This document shows positions 26,475 through 34,366 of a DNA stretch of 34,366 nucleotides, piece after piece. The translations under genes were made by a program, and so were the position numbers. The DNA is from an uncultured Prevotella sp. Lineage in GTDB: Bacteria > Bacteroidota > Bacteroidia > Bacteroidales > Bacteroidaceae. The stretch covers positions 1 to 34,366 of the forward strand of contig CAJONO010000109.1 in assembly GCA_905235905.1 (NCBI GenBank), in the 5' to 3' direction. Numbering within the stretch: position 1 is the first letter of the stretch; every line of letters starts with the position of its first letter. The notes under the pieces were generated by a model, which was not told where the DNA came from, made no database searches, and saw only the letters and a list, made by a program, of their open reading frames with translations.

Positions 26475-28715
26475 TTATTGTTTCAGATGCTCGTTGAAGA
26501 AGTTGAAGCACTGGCGGAACAGGTGGTTGCGCGTGTTGCCGCCGAAGATGCTGTGGTTGCGGTTGGTGTAGACCAGCTGCCGGAAGTCCTTGTCGGCCTG
26601 TACCAATGTCTCGACATACTCGGCCGTGTTCTGATAGTGTACGTTGTCGTCGGCCAAACCATGACAGAGCAGTAGCGCTCCGTGGAGTTTCGATGCCCTG
26701 ACAATAGGACAGACCTCGTCGTAGCCCTGCGCGTTCTCCTTCGGCGTACGCATGAACCGCTCGGTGTAGATGGTGTCGTAGAAGCGCCAGCAGGTGGGCG
26801 GTGCGATAGCCACGCCACAGCAGAAAACGGGACGTCCCTCAGACATCGACATCAGCGTGTTCCATCCACCATACGACCAGCCCCAGATGCCAATGCGGTT
26901 CTTGTCGACATACGACTGGTTGCCTAACCAGATAGCCGTCTCAACCTGGTCTTTGGCTTCCAGTTCGCCAAGTCGCAGATAGGTACACTTCTCAAACTCA
27001 GCACCACGTCCGCCCGTACCACGATTATCTACGCAGACTACGATATAGCCCTGCTGCGTCAGGTACTGTTCGAGGATAGCCCCCTGCCCGTTCATACCGA
27101 TTCCCCAGGCATTTTTCACTTGCTGGTTGCCGGGGCCGCCGTATTGATACATAATGACAGGATATTTCTTGTTGGGATCGAAGTTGGCTGGCTTCACCAT
27201 CCATCCGCAGAGTTTCGTGTCGGGCGTAGTGAAGATAAAGATTTCCTTTTCGCCCATGTCGTACGAAGCATACTTGTCCTGTAATGCCTTGTTATCAATG
27301 AGCGTGGTAAGTGTCTTGCCTTGATTATTACAGAGCGAATAGACCGTGGGATGGTTCAAGTCGCTCCACGTGCAGACAAAGTTCTTGAAGTCCTTGGAGA
27401 AGATGGCACTGCTCCATCCCTGCTTCGGTGTGAGGCAATTGGTCTTTCCGTTTTTATGACTGACATAGACCTTTTGGTCGGTAGGGCCGCCATTGAGGGC
27501 GGCAAAGTAAAGGTCGCCTGTTGCCTCGTCGTAGCCATAGACATCAGTGACGATGGTATGAGCCACCCCCCCAAGCCTACTACCGGGTTGCTCCAGGTCG
27601 CCCACCGAGCGTTCCAACTGTCCGTTGAGCTTGTAGAGATAGGCGTGGTTATAGCCGTCGCGCTCGCTGGTAAGCACCAGATGCTGGTTGGTAATCACCA
27701 GATTGGCAAAGACATTTTCGCTAATGTATTTATCCACCTTATCTTCTATAATTTGCTGACACACAGTGCTTAACGGATTAGCGACAAATACGCGCAGACA
27801 GTCTTGGTGGCGGTTCAGCGTGAAGATAAGAATCTTCGTCGGATCGCTGGTAGCCTTGATGCGGGGAATGTAGCCGTCGCTGTCGAGGGGGAGGTTGACG
27901 GTACGCGTCTGATGACTCTTGATGTCGTAGCTCAGTACGCTCAGCTTGGCATTGTCTTCGCCGGCCTTCGGATATTTATAGCTGTAGAAACCTGGATAAG
28001 TGGCATACTCCTCCCGTGCTGGTTTCATGCCCCGGAACATCGGCATGGAATACTCCTTCACCTGCGATTCGTCGTAGCGCACCCACACAATCTGCTTCGA
28101 GTCGGCGGTAAACGTCATCGACGAGTTGAACGAGAATTCCTCTTCGTTCACCCAGTCGGGCAGACCGTTGATTATCTCATTCAGCTTTCCGTCCTTCGTC
28201 ACCTGGCTTTCTGCATTGTTATAGAGTAGCTTCACGAGGAATATGTTGTTGTCGCGAACGAATGCCACTTGGTTGCCGTCAGGACTCCATACGGGCGTTT
28301 GCTGTGGTCCGCCCTCGCTCAGCGGCTCCAGCTTGGCCGATGCCACGTTATATATATAATAGGTGGCGGTGAACGAGCGGCGGTAGATGCTCTTCGTCTG
28401 TGTCTGAATGAGCATCCGTTTTCCGTCGGGGCTCATCAGGTATCCGTCTACATGCTCAATCTTGGCTCCACGAGCCGTTTCGGCATCGAAGAGCACTCCA
28501 GTTTGCTTGCCCGTCCTGAACGAATACTTTACTATCTGCTTGCCATTGGCAGAAATCTGTGCATACGACTCGCCATCGGCCAATGCCTCGACGGCAGCTA
28601 TCGACTCGCCCCGGAAAGCCCCGTTGGTGATGTCTTTCAGCTCGAGCTTCTGGCCAGCGAAAATATATGCCGCGCTTAGCCAGAGCACCGTGCCAATCAC
28701 AATTGTTCTTTTCAT
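26475..28715 (-). CDS. S9-family dipeptidyl peptidase (DPP IV-like)
   Basis: A 746-residue exported serine peptidase that removes N-terminal dipeptides, usually after Pro or Ala. The ATG at 28715 begins MKRTIVIGTVLWLSAAYIFA, a signal peptide, and lies 10 bases from the upstream gene. The beta-propeller (about 40-480) includes TPVWSPDGNQVAFVRDNNIF and NGLPDWVNEEEF, whose Glu pair binds the substrate amino terminus. The alpha/beta hydrolase domain carries S614 in GWSYGG, D689 in HGLADDNVHY and H721 in NRNHSIFGG, with spacing close to human DPP IV. One propeller loop near residues 375-385 is encoded by a C-rich, partly palindromic stretch at 27560-27593. The gene is in the middle of the minus-strand operon. 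Confidence 0.95.
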   Translation of the reverse strand: MKRTIVIGTVLWLSAAYIFAGQKLELKDITNGAFRGESIAAVEALADGESYAQISANGKQIVKYSFRTGKQTGVLFDAETARGAKIEHVDGYLMSPDGKRMLIQTQTKSIYRRSFTATYYIYNVASAKLEPLSEGGPQQTPVWSPDGNQVAFVRDNNIFLVKLLYNNAESQVTKDGKLNEIINGLPDWVNEEEFSFNSSMTFTADSKQIVWVRYDESQVKEYSMPMFRGMKPAREEYATYPGFYSYKYPKAGEDNAKLSVLSYDIKSHQTRTVNLPLDSDGYIPRIKATSDPTKILIFTLNRHQDCLRVFVANPLSTVCQQIIEDKVDKYISENVFANLVITNQHLVLTSERDGYNHAYLYKLNGQLERSVGDLEQPGSRLGGVAHTIVTDVYGYDEATGDLYFAALNGGPTDQKVYVSHKNGKTNCLTPKQGWSSAIFSKDFKNFVCTWSDLNHPTVYSLCNNQGKTLTTLIDNKALQDKYASYDMGEKEIFIFTTPDTKLCGWMVKPANFDPNKKYPVIMYQYGGPGNQQVKNAWGIGMNGQGAILEQYLTQQGYIVVCVDNRGTGGRGAEFEKCTYLRLGELEAKDQVETAIWLGNQSYVDKNRIGIWGWSYGGWNTLMSMSEGRPVFCCGVAIAPPTCWRFYDTIYTERFMRTPKENAQGYDEVCPIVRASKLHGALLLCHGLADDNVHYQNTAEYVETLVQADKDFRQLVYTNRNHSIFGGNTRNHLFRQCFNFFNEHLKQ

Positions 28716-28725
28716 ATCTCTTTGG

Positions 28726-29607
28726 TTACAGTTCGGAATCACTCTGCTCGAAGGTGTTGCCGCGGCGTATGTCACCCGTATCGAATCCCAGTTTCAGCCA
28801 CTTCATGCGCTGTGCCGAAGTGCCGTGCGTAAACGACTCTGGCTGCGAATAGCCGCGGGCCTTTTCCTGCAGATAGTTATCGCCAATCTTCTTGGCGCAG
28901 TCGATGGCTTCCTGTAGGTCGCCCGTTTCAATCGACTGGAACATGGCGTTGTCGTGGTGGGCCCATACACCGGCATAGAAGTCGGCCAGCAGTTCCAAGC
29001 GCACACTTAGCTTGTTGGCGCTTACCTTGTCGGTCTGGTTCATGGCCTGGTGTGCCTTGTTGAGTGTTCCTGTCAGGTACTCCACATGGTGTCCTACCTC
29101 ATGGGCAATCACGTAGGCATAGGCAAAGTCGCCGTCGGCTCCGAGCTGTTGTTTCATCTGCGAGAAGAACGAGAGGTCGATGTAAAGCTTCTGGTCGCCC
29201 GAGCAGTAGAACGGTCCTACCGATGCCGTTGCTGAGCCGCAGGCAGAGTTCACTTGGTTTGTGAAGAGCACCAGTGTGGGTGGCGTATAGGTGCCGAGTC
29301 CTTCTTCCTTGAATATCTTCGTCCATACATCTTCAGTGCCAGCCAGGATAATGCGCGAGAACTTGGCCAGTTCTTGCTCCTCGGCCGTGAACTCTTGCTC
29401 GTTCTGCACCTGCTCTTCCTGTACAGACCCTAATCCTCCCTGCTGCACCACGTTGTTCACTACGTCGCCCAGATTGCCACCTTGCATCAAGGTGAGCAGG
29501 GCAATCACGATAATACCGCCAATGCCGCCAATGCCGGCTTTGGCACCAGTACTCATGCCTCGACGGTCTTCCACGTTCTGGCTTTCTCTTCTTCCTGTTA
29601 GTTTCAT
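28726..29607 (-). CDS. YpfJ-type neutral zinc metallopeptidase, membrane-anchored
   Basis: A 293-residue protein of the putative neutral zinc metallopeptidase family (PF04228, YpfJ/KPN_02809). The N terminus is cytoplasmic (MKLTGRRESQNVEDRRG, a family hallmark) and is followed by one membrane helix at about residues 26-43. The periplasmic domain has FLxNQVNSACGSATASVGPFYC-type sequence and AHEVGHHVEYLTG, where H169, E170 and H173 form the HExxH zinc site, and LLADFYAGVWAHHD, probably giving the third ligand. The C terminus has the family segment SFTHGTSAQRMKWLKLGFDTGD. The physiological substrate is unknown. It lies 54 bases after uvrA and 10 bases before the S9 peptidase, so it is likely cotranscribed with both. 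Confidence 0.93.
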   Translation of the reverse strand: MKLTGRRESQNVEDRRGMSTGAKAGIGGIGGIIVIALLTLMQGGNLGDVVNNVVQQGGLGSVQEEQVQNEQEFTAEEQELAKFSRIILAGTEDVWTKIFKEEGLGTYTPPTLVLFTNQVNSACGSATASVGPFYCSGDQKLYIDLSFFSQMKQQLGADGDFAYAYVIAHEVGHHVEYLTGTLNKAHQAMNQTDKVSANKLSVRLELLADFYAGVWAHHDNAMFQSIETGDLQEAIDCAKKIGDNYLQEKARGYSQPESFTHGTSAQRMKWLKLGFDTGDIRRGNTFEQSDSEL

Positions 29608-29661
29608 TGTAGTAATTATTTTTTATTAGTATGTATGAATGCTTGTCTTTGTCTCTGCTGT

Positions 29662-32553
29662 CTACAGATACTGCGCCGTGTAGCCCTTGCCGCTTGCCTT
29701 TACCTCCTCGGGCGTTCCTGTGGTGAGTATCATGCCGCCGTTTCGTCCGCCTTCGGGTCCCATGTCTATAATATAGTCGGCCTGCCTGATTACATCGAGG
29801 TTGTGCTCAATGACAATCACCGTGTTGCCTCGGCTCACGAGTCGTGCCAGCACCTCCATGAGAATGCGTATGTCTTCGAAGTGAAGTCCGGTGGTGGGCT
29901 CGTCGAGGATGTAGAGCGTACGTCCTGTATCACGTTTCGACAGTTCCGTGGCCAGCTTCACGCGTTGGCTTTCGCCCCCGCTGAGTGTGGTAGACGGCTG
30001 TCCGAGCTTAATATAGCCCAGCCCTACGTCCTGAATGGTCTTTATCTTTCGCAGAATCTCGGGCACGTTTTCAAAGAACTCGCAGGCTTGGTTGATAGTC
30101 ATGTCGAGCACGTCGGCAATCGACTTGCCCTTGTAGCGCACTTCGAGCGTCTCTCGGTTGTAGCGCTTGCCTCGGCATTCCTCGCAAGGCACCTGTATGT
30201 CAGGCAGGAAGTTCATTTCGATGGTTTTGTAGCCGTTGCCGCCGCATGTCTCGCAGCGTCCGCCCTTCACGTTGAAGGAGAAGCGCCCTGGCTTGTAGCC
30301 GCGAATCTTGGCCTCAGGCAGGTTGACGAAGAGTGACCGTATGTCGCTGAATACCCCCGTATAGGTAGCGGGGTTTGAGCGTGGCGTTCGGCCTATGGGC
30401 GTCTGGTCTACGTCGACTACCTTGTCGATCAACTCCAAGCCCTCAATCGAATCGTAGGGCATGGGCCGTTTGAGCGAACGGTAGAAATGCTGTGCCAGAA
30501 TGGGATGCAGGGTCTCGTTAATGAGTGTCGACTTTCCGCTCCCGCTTACTCCTGTCACCACGATAAGCTTGCCCAGTGGAAATGTAACGTCGACATGCTT
30601 GAGATTGTTGCCGGAGCAGCCTCGAAGGGTTATTCTATTCGGAGGAAGGTGGAGGGTGGAAGGTGAAAGAAGATTACTTTCAGTTGCAGAGGTTTCCTCC
30701 TTCCTCCTTTCACCTTCCACCTTTAACTGCCCATTAAGATACTTCGCCGTGAGCGTGTCGGTCTTGAGCATTTGTGCTGGTGGACCTTGGAAAACGACCT
30801 CGCCGCCCTTCCTGCCTGCACGGGGGCCAATGTCTATCAGATAGTCGGCAGCAAGCATCATGTCTTTGTCGTGCTCAACCACGACCACCGTGTTGCCTAA
30901 GTCGCGCAGTTCCTTGAGCGAACGTATTAGCCTCATGTTGTCGCGTTGGTGCAGGCCTATGCTCGGCTCGTCGAGAATGTAGAGCACGTTGACCAGCCGC
31001 GAACCTATTTGCGTGGCCAGCCGTATGCGCTGGCTCTCGCCTCCTGAGAGCGATGCCGACTGGCGGTTGAGCGACAGGTAGTCGAGTCCCACGCCCAGGA
31101 GGAAATCAAGGCGGGTGCGTATCTCCTTTAGTATTTCGGTGGCTATCTGCCGTTGCTGGTTGTCTAAGTGCTCTTCTACGTCATCGAGCCATTGGCGCAG
31201 CTGGTCAATGTCCATCGCCGAGAGTTCGGCAATGTTCTTGTCCCATAGCCTGTAAGAGAGTGCTTCGCGGTTCAGTCGCTGGCCGTGACACTCAGGACAT
31301 TGGCACTCGGCCAGGAACTGTTCGGCCCATTTCTGTCCGCCTGCCGTTTCGTCGCTGTCCATCACGTCGCGCAGATACTTGATGATGCCGTCGAAGGCCA
31401 CGAAGTAGTCGCTCGACGCATGGACTACATCCTTGTCTATCCGCACATTCTCTAACGAGCCATACAGAATCTCTGTGAGCACCTCGTCGGGGATGTCGTC
31501 GACAGGGGTCTTCAAACTGCAGTCGTGCTTCTTCAGTATGGCCTCTATCTGCCAGAAAATCATTTGGTTCTTGTATTTCCCTAAAGGAACTATTGCACCT
31601 TCGTAGATGCTTTGCCTGCGGTTGGGAATAACCTTTCCCATGTCTATCTCGCTCACTACACCGAGACCCTTGCAGCGTTGGCAGGCACCTTGCGGCGAGT
31701 TGAACGAGAACACGTTGGGTGCGGGGTCGCTATAGCTGATGCCCGTTGTTGGGCACATGAGCCGTTTGGAGAAATGCTTCACCACGCCGCTGTCCTTGTC
31801 GAGTATCATGATTTGTCCTTCGCCCTGCCTCATGGCTATCCCTACCGATTTCTTCAGGCGCTCGGAAGCGTTGGTATGGGTGGCGGCGTTACCCTCGGCA
31901 GAAGGCGGCGTCAGCTTGTCGATGACCACCTCAATGTCGTGGTTCTTGTAGCGGTCTACCTTCATGCCCTGTGTTATCTCGACCACCTGACCGTCAACGC
32001 GCATGGTGAGATAGCCTTTGCGGCGCATCGATTCGAATAGTTCACGGTAATGGCCCTTGCGCGAACGAACGAGCGATGCCAGGATGAGAATCTTCCTTCC
32101 GCCATACTCACTGAGAATCATGTCGATAATCTTCTCCTCCGTATATTTCACCATCGGCTCGCCCGTGGCATAGCTATAGGCACGGCCTGCACGGGCATAG
32201 AGCAGGCGCAGATAGTCATAGATCTCGGTTGTGGTGCCTACGGTAGAGCGAGGGTTCTTGTTGGTGGTCTTCTGCTCGATGCTGATGACGGGCGACAGAC
32301 CAGTAATCTTGTCGACGTCGGGGCGTCTCATGCCGCCGAGGAAGTTGCGGGCGTATGCCGAGAAAGTCTCAATATAGCGACGCTGGCCCTCGGCAAAGAT
32401 GGTGTCGAAGGCCAACGACGACTTGCCCGAGCCAGAAAGACCGGTGATAACGGTCAGCGAGCCTCGCGGAAACTCGACGTCGATATTTTTCAGGTTATTC
32501 TCGCGGGCGCCATAGACGTTGACAGTGCCCGTTTCGACATTTTCATTTTTCAT
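29662..32553 (-). CDS. uvrA: Excinuclease ABC subunit A with a heptamer-repeat insert
   Basis: This is the damage-recognition ATPase of nucleotide excision repair, 963 residues. Both ATPase modules are complete: Walker [10 protein letters not shown] and GVSGSGKST, signatures [12 protein letters not shown] and [12 protein letters not shown], and Walker B LYILDEP twice. The zinc modules [22 protein letters not shown] and CEECRGKR are present. The start at 32553 ([19 protein letters not shown]) is the only good one, and its ATG lies in the heptamer ATGAAAA repeat. Between [10 protein letters not shown] and [13 protein letters not shown] the protein has a Glu/Lys/Ser-rich segment (about residues 609-635), encoded by an inverted array of heptamers at 30642-30727. 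This inter-domain linker is variable in UvrA, so function is probably kept. Confidence 0.97.
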   Translation of the reverse strand: MKNENVETGTVNVYGARENNLKNIDVEFPRGSLTVITGLSGSGKSSLAFDTIFAEGQRRYIETFSAYARNFLGGMRRPDVDKITGLSPVISIEQKTTNKNPRSTVGTTTEIYDYLRLLYARAGRAYSYATGEPMVKYTEEKIIDMILSEYGGRKILILASLVRSRKGHYRELFESMRRKGYLTMRVDGQVVEITQGMKVDRYKNHDIEVVIDKLTPPSAEGNAATHTNASERLKKSVGIAMRQGEGQIMILDKDSGVVKHFSKRLMCPTTGISYSDPAPNVFSFNSPQGACQRCKGLGVVSEIDMGKVIPNRRQSIYEGAIVPLGKYKNQMIFWQIEAILKKHDCSLKTPVDDIPDEVLTEILYGSLENVRIDKDVVHASSDYFVAFDGIIKYLRDVMDSDETAGGQKWAEQFLAECQCPECHGQRLNREALSYRLWDKNIAELSAMDIDQLRQWLDDVEEHLDNQQRQIATEILKEIRTRLDFLLGVGLDYLSLNRQSASLSGGESQRIRLATQIGSRLVNVLYILDEPSIGLHQRDNMRLIRSLKELRDLGNTVVVVEHDKDMMLAADYLIDIGPRAGRKGGEVVFQGPPAQMLKTDTLTAKYLNGQLKVEGERRKEETSATESNLLSPSTLHLPPNRITLRGCSGNNLKHVDVTFPLGKLIVVTGVSGSGKSTLINETLHPILAQHFYRSLKRPMPYDSIEGLELIDKVVDVDQTPIGRTPRSNPATYTGVFSDIRSLFVNLPEAKIRGYKPGRFSFNVKGGRCETCGGNGYKTIEMNFLPDIQVPCEECRGKRYNRETLEVRYKGKSIADVLDMTINQACEFFENVPEILRKIKTIQDVGLGYIKLGQPSTTLSGGESQRVKLATELSKRDTGRTLYILDEPTTGLHFEDIRILMEVLARLVSRGNTVIVIEHNLDVIRQADYIIDMGPEGGRNGGMILTTGTPEEVKASGKGYTAQYL
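30642..30727. repeat. Inverted heptamer element inside uvrA
   Basis: Four heptamers GAGGAAG, GTGGAGG, GTGGAAG, GTGAAAG (30642-30669), a 23-base core, then five heptamers TTTCCTC, CTTCCTC, CTTTCAC, CTTCCAC, CTTTAAC (30693-30727). A 15-base perfect inverted repeat (30655-30669 with 30707-30721) is included. The element is translated in frame as an inter-domain linker. Confidence 0.92.
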
Positions 32554-32616
32554 ATTTCTTATCCACCTCCCAGCTCCTCCCAAGGGGGTGGGCGTTCATT
32601 TTTTCATTGTTCATTG
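32540..32616. repeat. Heptamer element at the uvrA start
   Basis: Two TTTTCAT heptamers (32540-32553) and, on the other side, TTCATTT (32595-32601) and two TTCATTG (32603-32616), here in direct orientation. Between them is a C-rich hairpin (CCACC at about 32564, GGTGG at about 32587). On the minus strand the first pair contains the uvrA ATG and the second contains the stop of the upstream gene. Confidence 0.85.
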
Positions 32617-33311
32617 TTCCTGATGCTTCTGAGCAGGTTGATGTCCTTGCGGATGTTATACTCCTTGCCATCGGCACCCTTGGCCCTGCACAGCAGGAAG
32701 TAGACACCCTCTTTCACTGGCTTGCCGTGATACTTGCCGTCCCAGCCCTCCTTAATGTCTGTCCATTCGAAGAGCTTCTGTCCATACCGGTTGAAGATAT
32801 AGGCATGAAATTCAACAATGCTCTTGTAACCTTTCGAGTTGCCTTTCTTGCCGTCCTTGGCCTTGAAGACATCGTTTATCAGGTCGTCGTTGGGCGAGAA
32901 GGCGTTGGGAAACTCTAACCAGCTTTCCACAATCTCTATGTTGATGGGGTCGGCATCGAGTATTATGGTATCGTTGCCGTTATACAGATAGGTGTTGAGC
33001 AAGACCTGATAGTTGCCCGATTCCACAAACCTGTATTGCGTGTCTTCCTCATAGCGCACGAAGAGTTCCTGCCTGCCTTCGCTGGCCGAGATCTTGTAGA
33101 AATGCCATTCATACGATGCCGTCCAGTAGCCCAGGTTCTCAGGGTTGGCCCGGAACGTGGCTTCGAGCGGAGCCTGCCCCTCCTCGATGTCGGTTGTTTC
33201 CACGTTCTCGCCCTCGTCGTCAGTATAGTACACCCGCGCCTTGACCGTTTGCGCACTTGCAGCTGTCCACACGGCCGCCAGCAAAAGCATTATTGTGAGT
33301 CTCTTTTTCAT
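32604..33311 (-). CDS. Small protein with gliding-motility-associated (T9SS type B) C-terminal domain
   Basis: A 235-residue exported protein (signal peptide MKKRLTIMLLLAAVWTAASA). The first half is beta-rich with a PKD-like strand pattern (LEATFRANPENLGYWTASYEW, QYRFVESGNYQVLL). The second half matches the CHU_C/gliding motility-associated domain: FPNAFSPNDDLINDVFKA, AYIFNRYGQKLFEW and GWDGKYHGKPVKEGVYFLL, ending RKDINLLR. In Bacteroidetes this is the type B signal for export through the type IX secretion system. A short tail SIRNNEQ follows LLR and is encoded by heptamer repeats that also give the stop codon. The start ATG at 33311 is downstream of a strong promoter at 33334-33365. The frame stays open upstream, but over the promoter, so I rejected the longer start. 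Its partner or cargo role is unknown. Confidence 0.85.
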   Translation of the reverse strand: MKKRLTIMLLLAAVWTAASAQTVKARVYYTDDEGENVETTDIEEGQAPLEATFRANPENLGYWTASYEWHFYKISASEGRQELFVRYEEDTQYRFVESGNYQVLLNTYLYNGNDTIILDADPINIEIVESWLEFPNAFSPNDDLINDVFKAKDGKKGNSKGYKSIVEFHAYIFNRYGQKLFEWTDIKEGWDGKYHGKPVKEGVYFLLCRAKGADGKEYNIRKDINLLRSIRNNEQ

Positions 33312-33333
33312 ATAATTTTTATTTCTTTGAGTG

Positions 33334-33365
33334 CAAAGATACGAAAAATTATTCAGTACTGCCAA
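33334..33365 (-). promoter_or_regulatory. Promoter of the T9SS protein-uvrA-peptidase-GH105 operon
   Basis: Minus strand: TTG (33365-33363), 21 bases, TATCTTTG (33341-33334), a full -33/-7 match, 22 bases before the start at 33311. No other comparable promoter is seen down to 24144, suggesting a five-gene transcript of about 9 kb. Confidence 0.75.
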
Positions 33366-33480
33366 ACAAATCTCACACTTTTTGCTCAGCGGCGGCGAAT
33401 AATCACGATGTTGTTTTGAGAGGAATGATTGCCATGCGCAGCCATTTGTGTGAGATTTTTTGTAGATTTATGGTTCATAA

Positions 33481-33512
33481 TATGATTCGTTCAATTCGTG
33501 TGATTCGTGTTC
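33481..33512. repeat. GATTCGTG-type short repeat in the right-end gap
   Basis: GATTCGTTC, AATTCGTGT, GATTCGTGT and TCGTTG follow each other with a period of about nine. A similar string (CCGTATAATCCGTGAAATTCG) is at about 14079-14102 in shorter form. The gap 33366-33516 otherwise shows nothing I can name. Confidence 0.6.
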
Positions 33513-33516
33513 GTTG

Positions 33517-33846
33517 TTAGATTTTTGAAGATTTTTGTTCTTTGCAAGGAGGGGTAAATTTTTCCTTCCAAGGTGGAGAAAACAGCGTATTATAGGTATT
33601 GAGTGTATCGCCCCATAGTTTTCCACAACCTGCATTTTCCATCGAAAGATTCTTCCACGTTTCTCCAAACACCACGCAATAGATGGCCCTCATCAACTCC
33701 GTGTCATCAGAGTCAAATTTACGATCAGGACAACCATAAATCTCATCATTGCGCAGATTGCCTAAGGGAAAAGTGGCAAGGCGAGTGATATCACCGTCAA
33801 GTATGTCCTTGGCGAAAGAGAAGATGAATTCTATTGGAGCCATCAT
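33517..33846 (-). CDS. Hypothetical small protein
   Basis: I do not recognise this 109-residue protein. It starts at ATG 33846 (or the next ATG at 33843; a GTG at 33849 follows a stop closely). It has no signal peptide and no membrane segment. It contains DSDDTELMRAIYCVVFGETW and LWGDTLNTYNTLFS, which read like genuine protein sequence, while the last 20 residues (KEKFTPPCKEQKSSKI) have low complexity and run into a repeat-rich region. The gene is more AT-rich than its neighbours. It may be the C-terminal part of a once longer gene or an orphan of horizontal origin. Confidence 0.45.
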   Translation of the reverse strand: MMAPIEFIFSFAKDILDGDITRLATFPLGNLRNDEIYGCPDRKFDSDDTELMRAIYCVVFGETWKNLSMENAGCGKLWGDTLNTYNTLFSPPWKEKFTPPCKEQKSSKI

Positions 33847-33909
33847 CACGTGCTATCCTTTATAGTAATCGGAGTTGGAGATGTAGGTAAGCATTAACAA
33901 TAGAACGAT

Positions 33910-34299
33910 TTATGAGTCGGGGGCACCATTACTAATAGCGAATATTTCCTCCTTTATTTTCTCTATACGATTTTCTAAATCTATGCCATTTTCGTTTTGA
34001 TCAATAGCGTATTCCATTAGCACTTTTTCATTCTCATCATTAGAAATCACTTGATACGATGTTTGTGTTTCTATCAAGAACACTTTTTCGCTGAGATATA
34101 TACGATTTCCCCAATGTTCACGCGACACATCGTCACTTACTGCTTTTAAAAATGGATTGTATGAGTTTTCTGACACTTTCTGTTTTTGGAAAAGAGTTGT
34201 GAATACGTAAGGTGAATTATTACAGTCATTCCACCAATACTTTCCATATCGTCCTGTACGGAATAGATTGTATTTTATGTAATAACAATACTTAGTTAA
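33910..34299 (-). pseudogene. Probable 5'-truncated hypothetical gene
   Basis: The frame is open for 129 codons back to a TAA at 34300-34302, and the upstream part (YGKYWWNDCNNSPYVFTTLF) looks like real protein, but it contains no ATG, GTG or TTG until a GTG at 34176. Translation from that GTG would give only 88 residues and would discard the most protein-like part. I therefore think the original start was lost. The remaining part is acidic and helical (LENRIEKIKEEIFAIS). No family was recognised. Base composition is clearly AT-richer than the rest of the window. Confidence 0.4.
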
Positions 34300-34366
34300 T
34301 TATACATTTAATCGTTTGAAAATCAATGAGTTACATTAACAATATATAACTAATAAAATTTGGTCA

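Noticed and set aside
28716..28775. Longer N terminus for the S9 peptidase
   Set aside because: It would overlap the YpfJ-like gene end and hide the signal peptide starting at 28715.

Overview
The window looks like a chromosomal segment of a gut Bacteroidales bacterium, most likely Prevotella-like. The evidence is family content and signals: GH97, GH115, GH28 and GH105-DUF4861 enzymes, a protein with a gliding-motility-type (type IX secretion) C-terminal domain, a CCA-adding enzyme with an HD domain, almost no Shine-Dalgarno sites, and several promoters of the Bacteroidetes form TTG-(19 to 21)-TAnnTTTG. The species assignment is inference.

Layout: (1) 1-1905, minus: an RND efflux pair, periplasmic adaptor lipoprotein then inner-membrane pump, the pump cut by the window edge. 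(2) 2320-3855, minus: tRNA CCA-adding enzyme. (3) 4872-8054 and 3961-4872, minus: secreted GH2 beta-galactosidase and a phytase-like propeller protein, coupled by a TAATG overlap. (4) 8180-13999, plus: polytopic membrane protein, a TolB-like lipoprotein with one CXXCH haem motif, and a GH115 alpha-glucuronidase. (5) 14236-18534, plus: GH97, GH28 and an M48 metallopeptidase lipoprotein behind one good promoter. (6) 21264-18527, minus: malic enzyme/phosphotransacetylase fusion and FolK. (7) 21438-24009, plus: rubrerythrin, a GT4 glycosyltransferase and a fucosyltransferase-like protein. (8) 33311-24144, minus: probable operon of T9SS-type protein, UvrA, YpfJ-like zinc peptidase, S9 dipeptidyl peptidase and GH105-DUF4861. 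(9) 33370-34366: AT-rich end with small or broken orphan genes.

Functionally the accessory theme is plant cell-wall glycan breakdown: xylan glucuronosyl side chains (GH115), pectin backbone and unsaturated uronides (GH28, GH105) and galactose-containing side chains (GH2, GH97). No SusC/SusD pair or hybrid two-component regulator is in the window, so these are satellite enzymes rather than a complete utilisation locus.

The most unusual signal is not a gene. Compact elements built from tandem HEPTAMERS, usually in inverted orientation around a variable core, occur both between genes (655-735, 32540-32616) and IN FRAME inside two housekeeping genes (cca 3477-3589, uvrA 30642-30727). GC-rich palindromic inserts sit in lacZ (5735-5815) and upstream of uvrA, and AATT-rich palindromes at 2132-2212 and 24034-24149. 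One element supplies the start codon of uvrA and the stop codon of the gene before it. They resemble in principle the Rickettsia palindromic elements that insert into ORFs, but the heptamer architecture is different.
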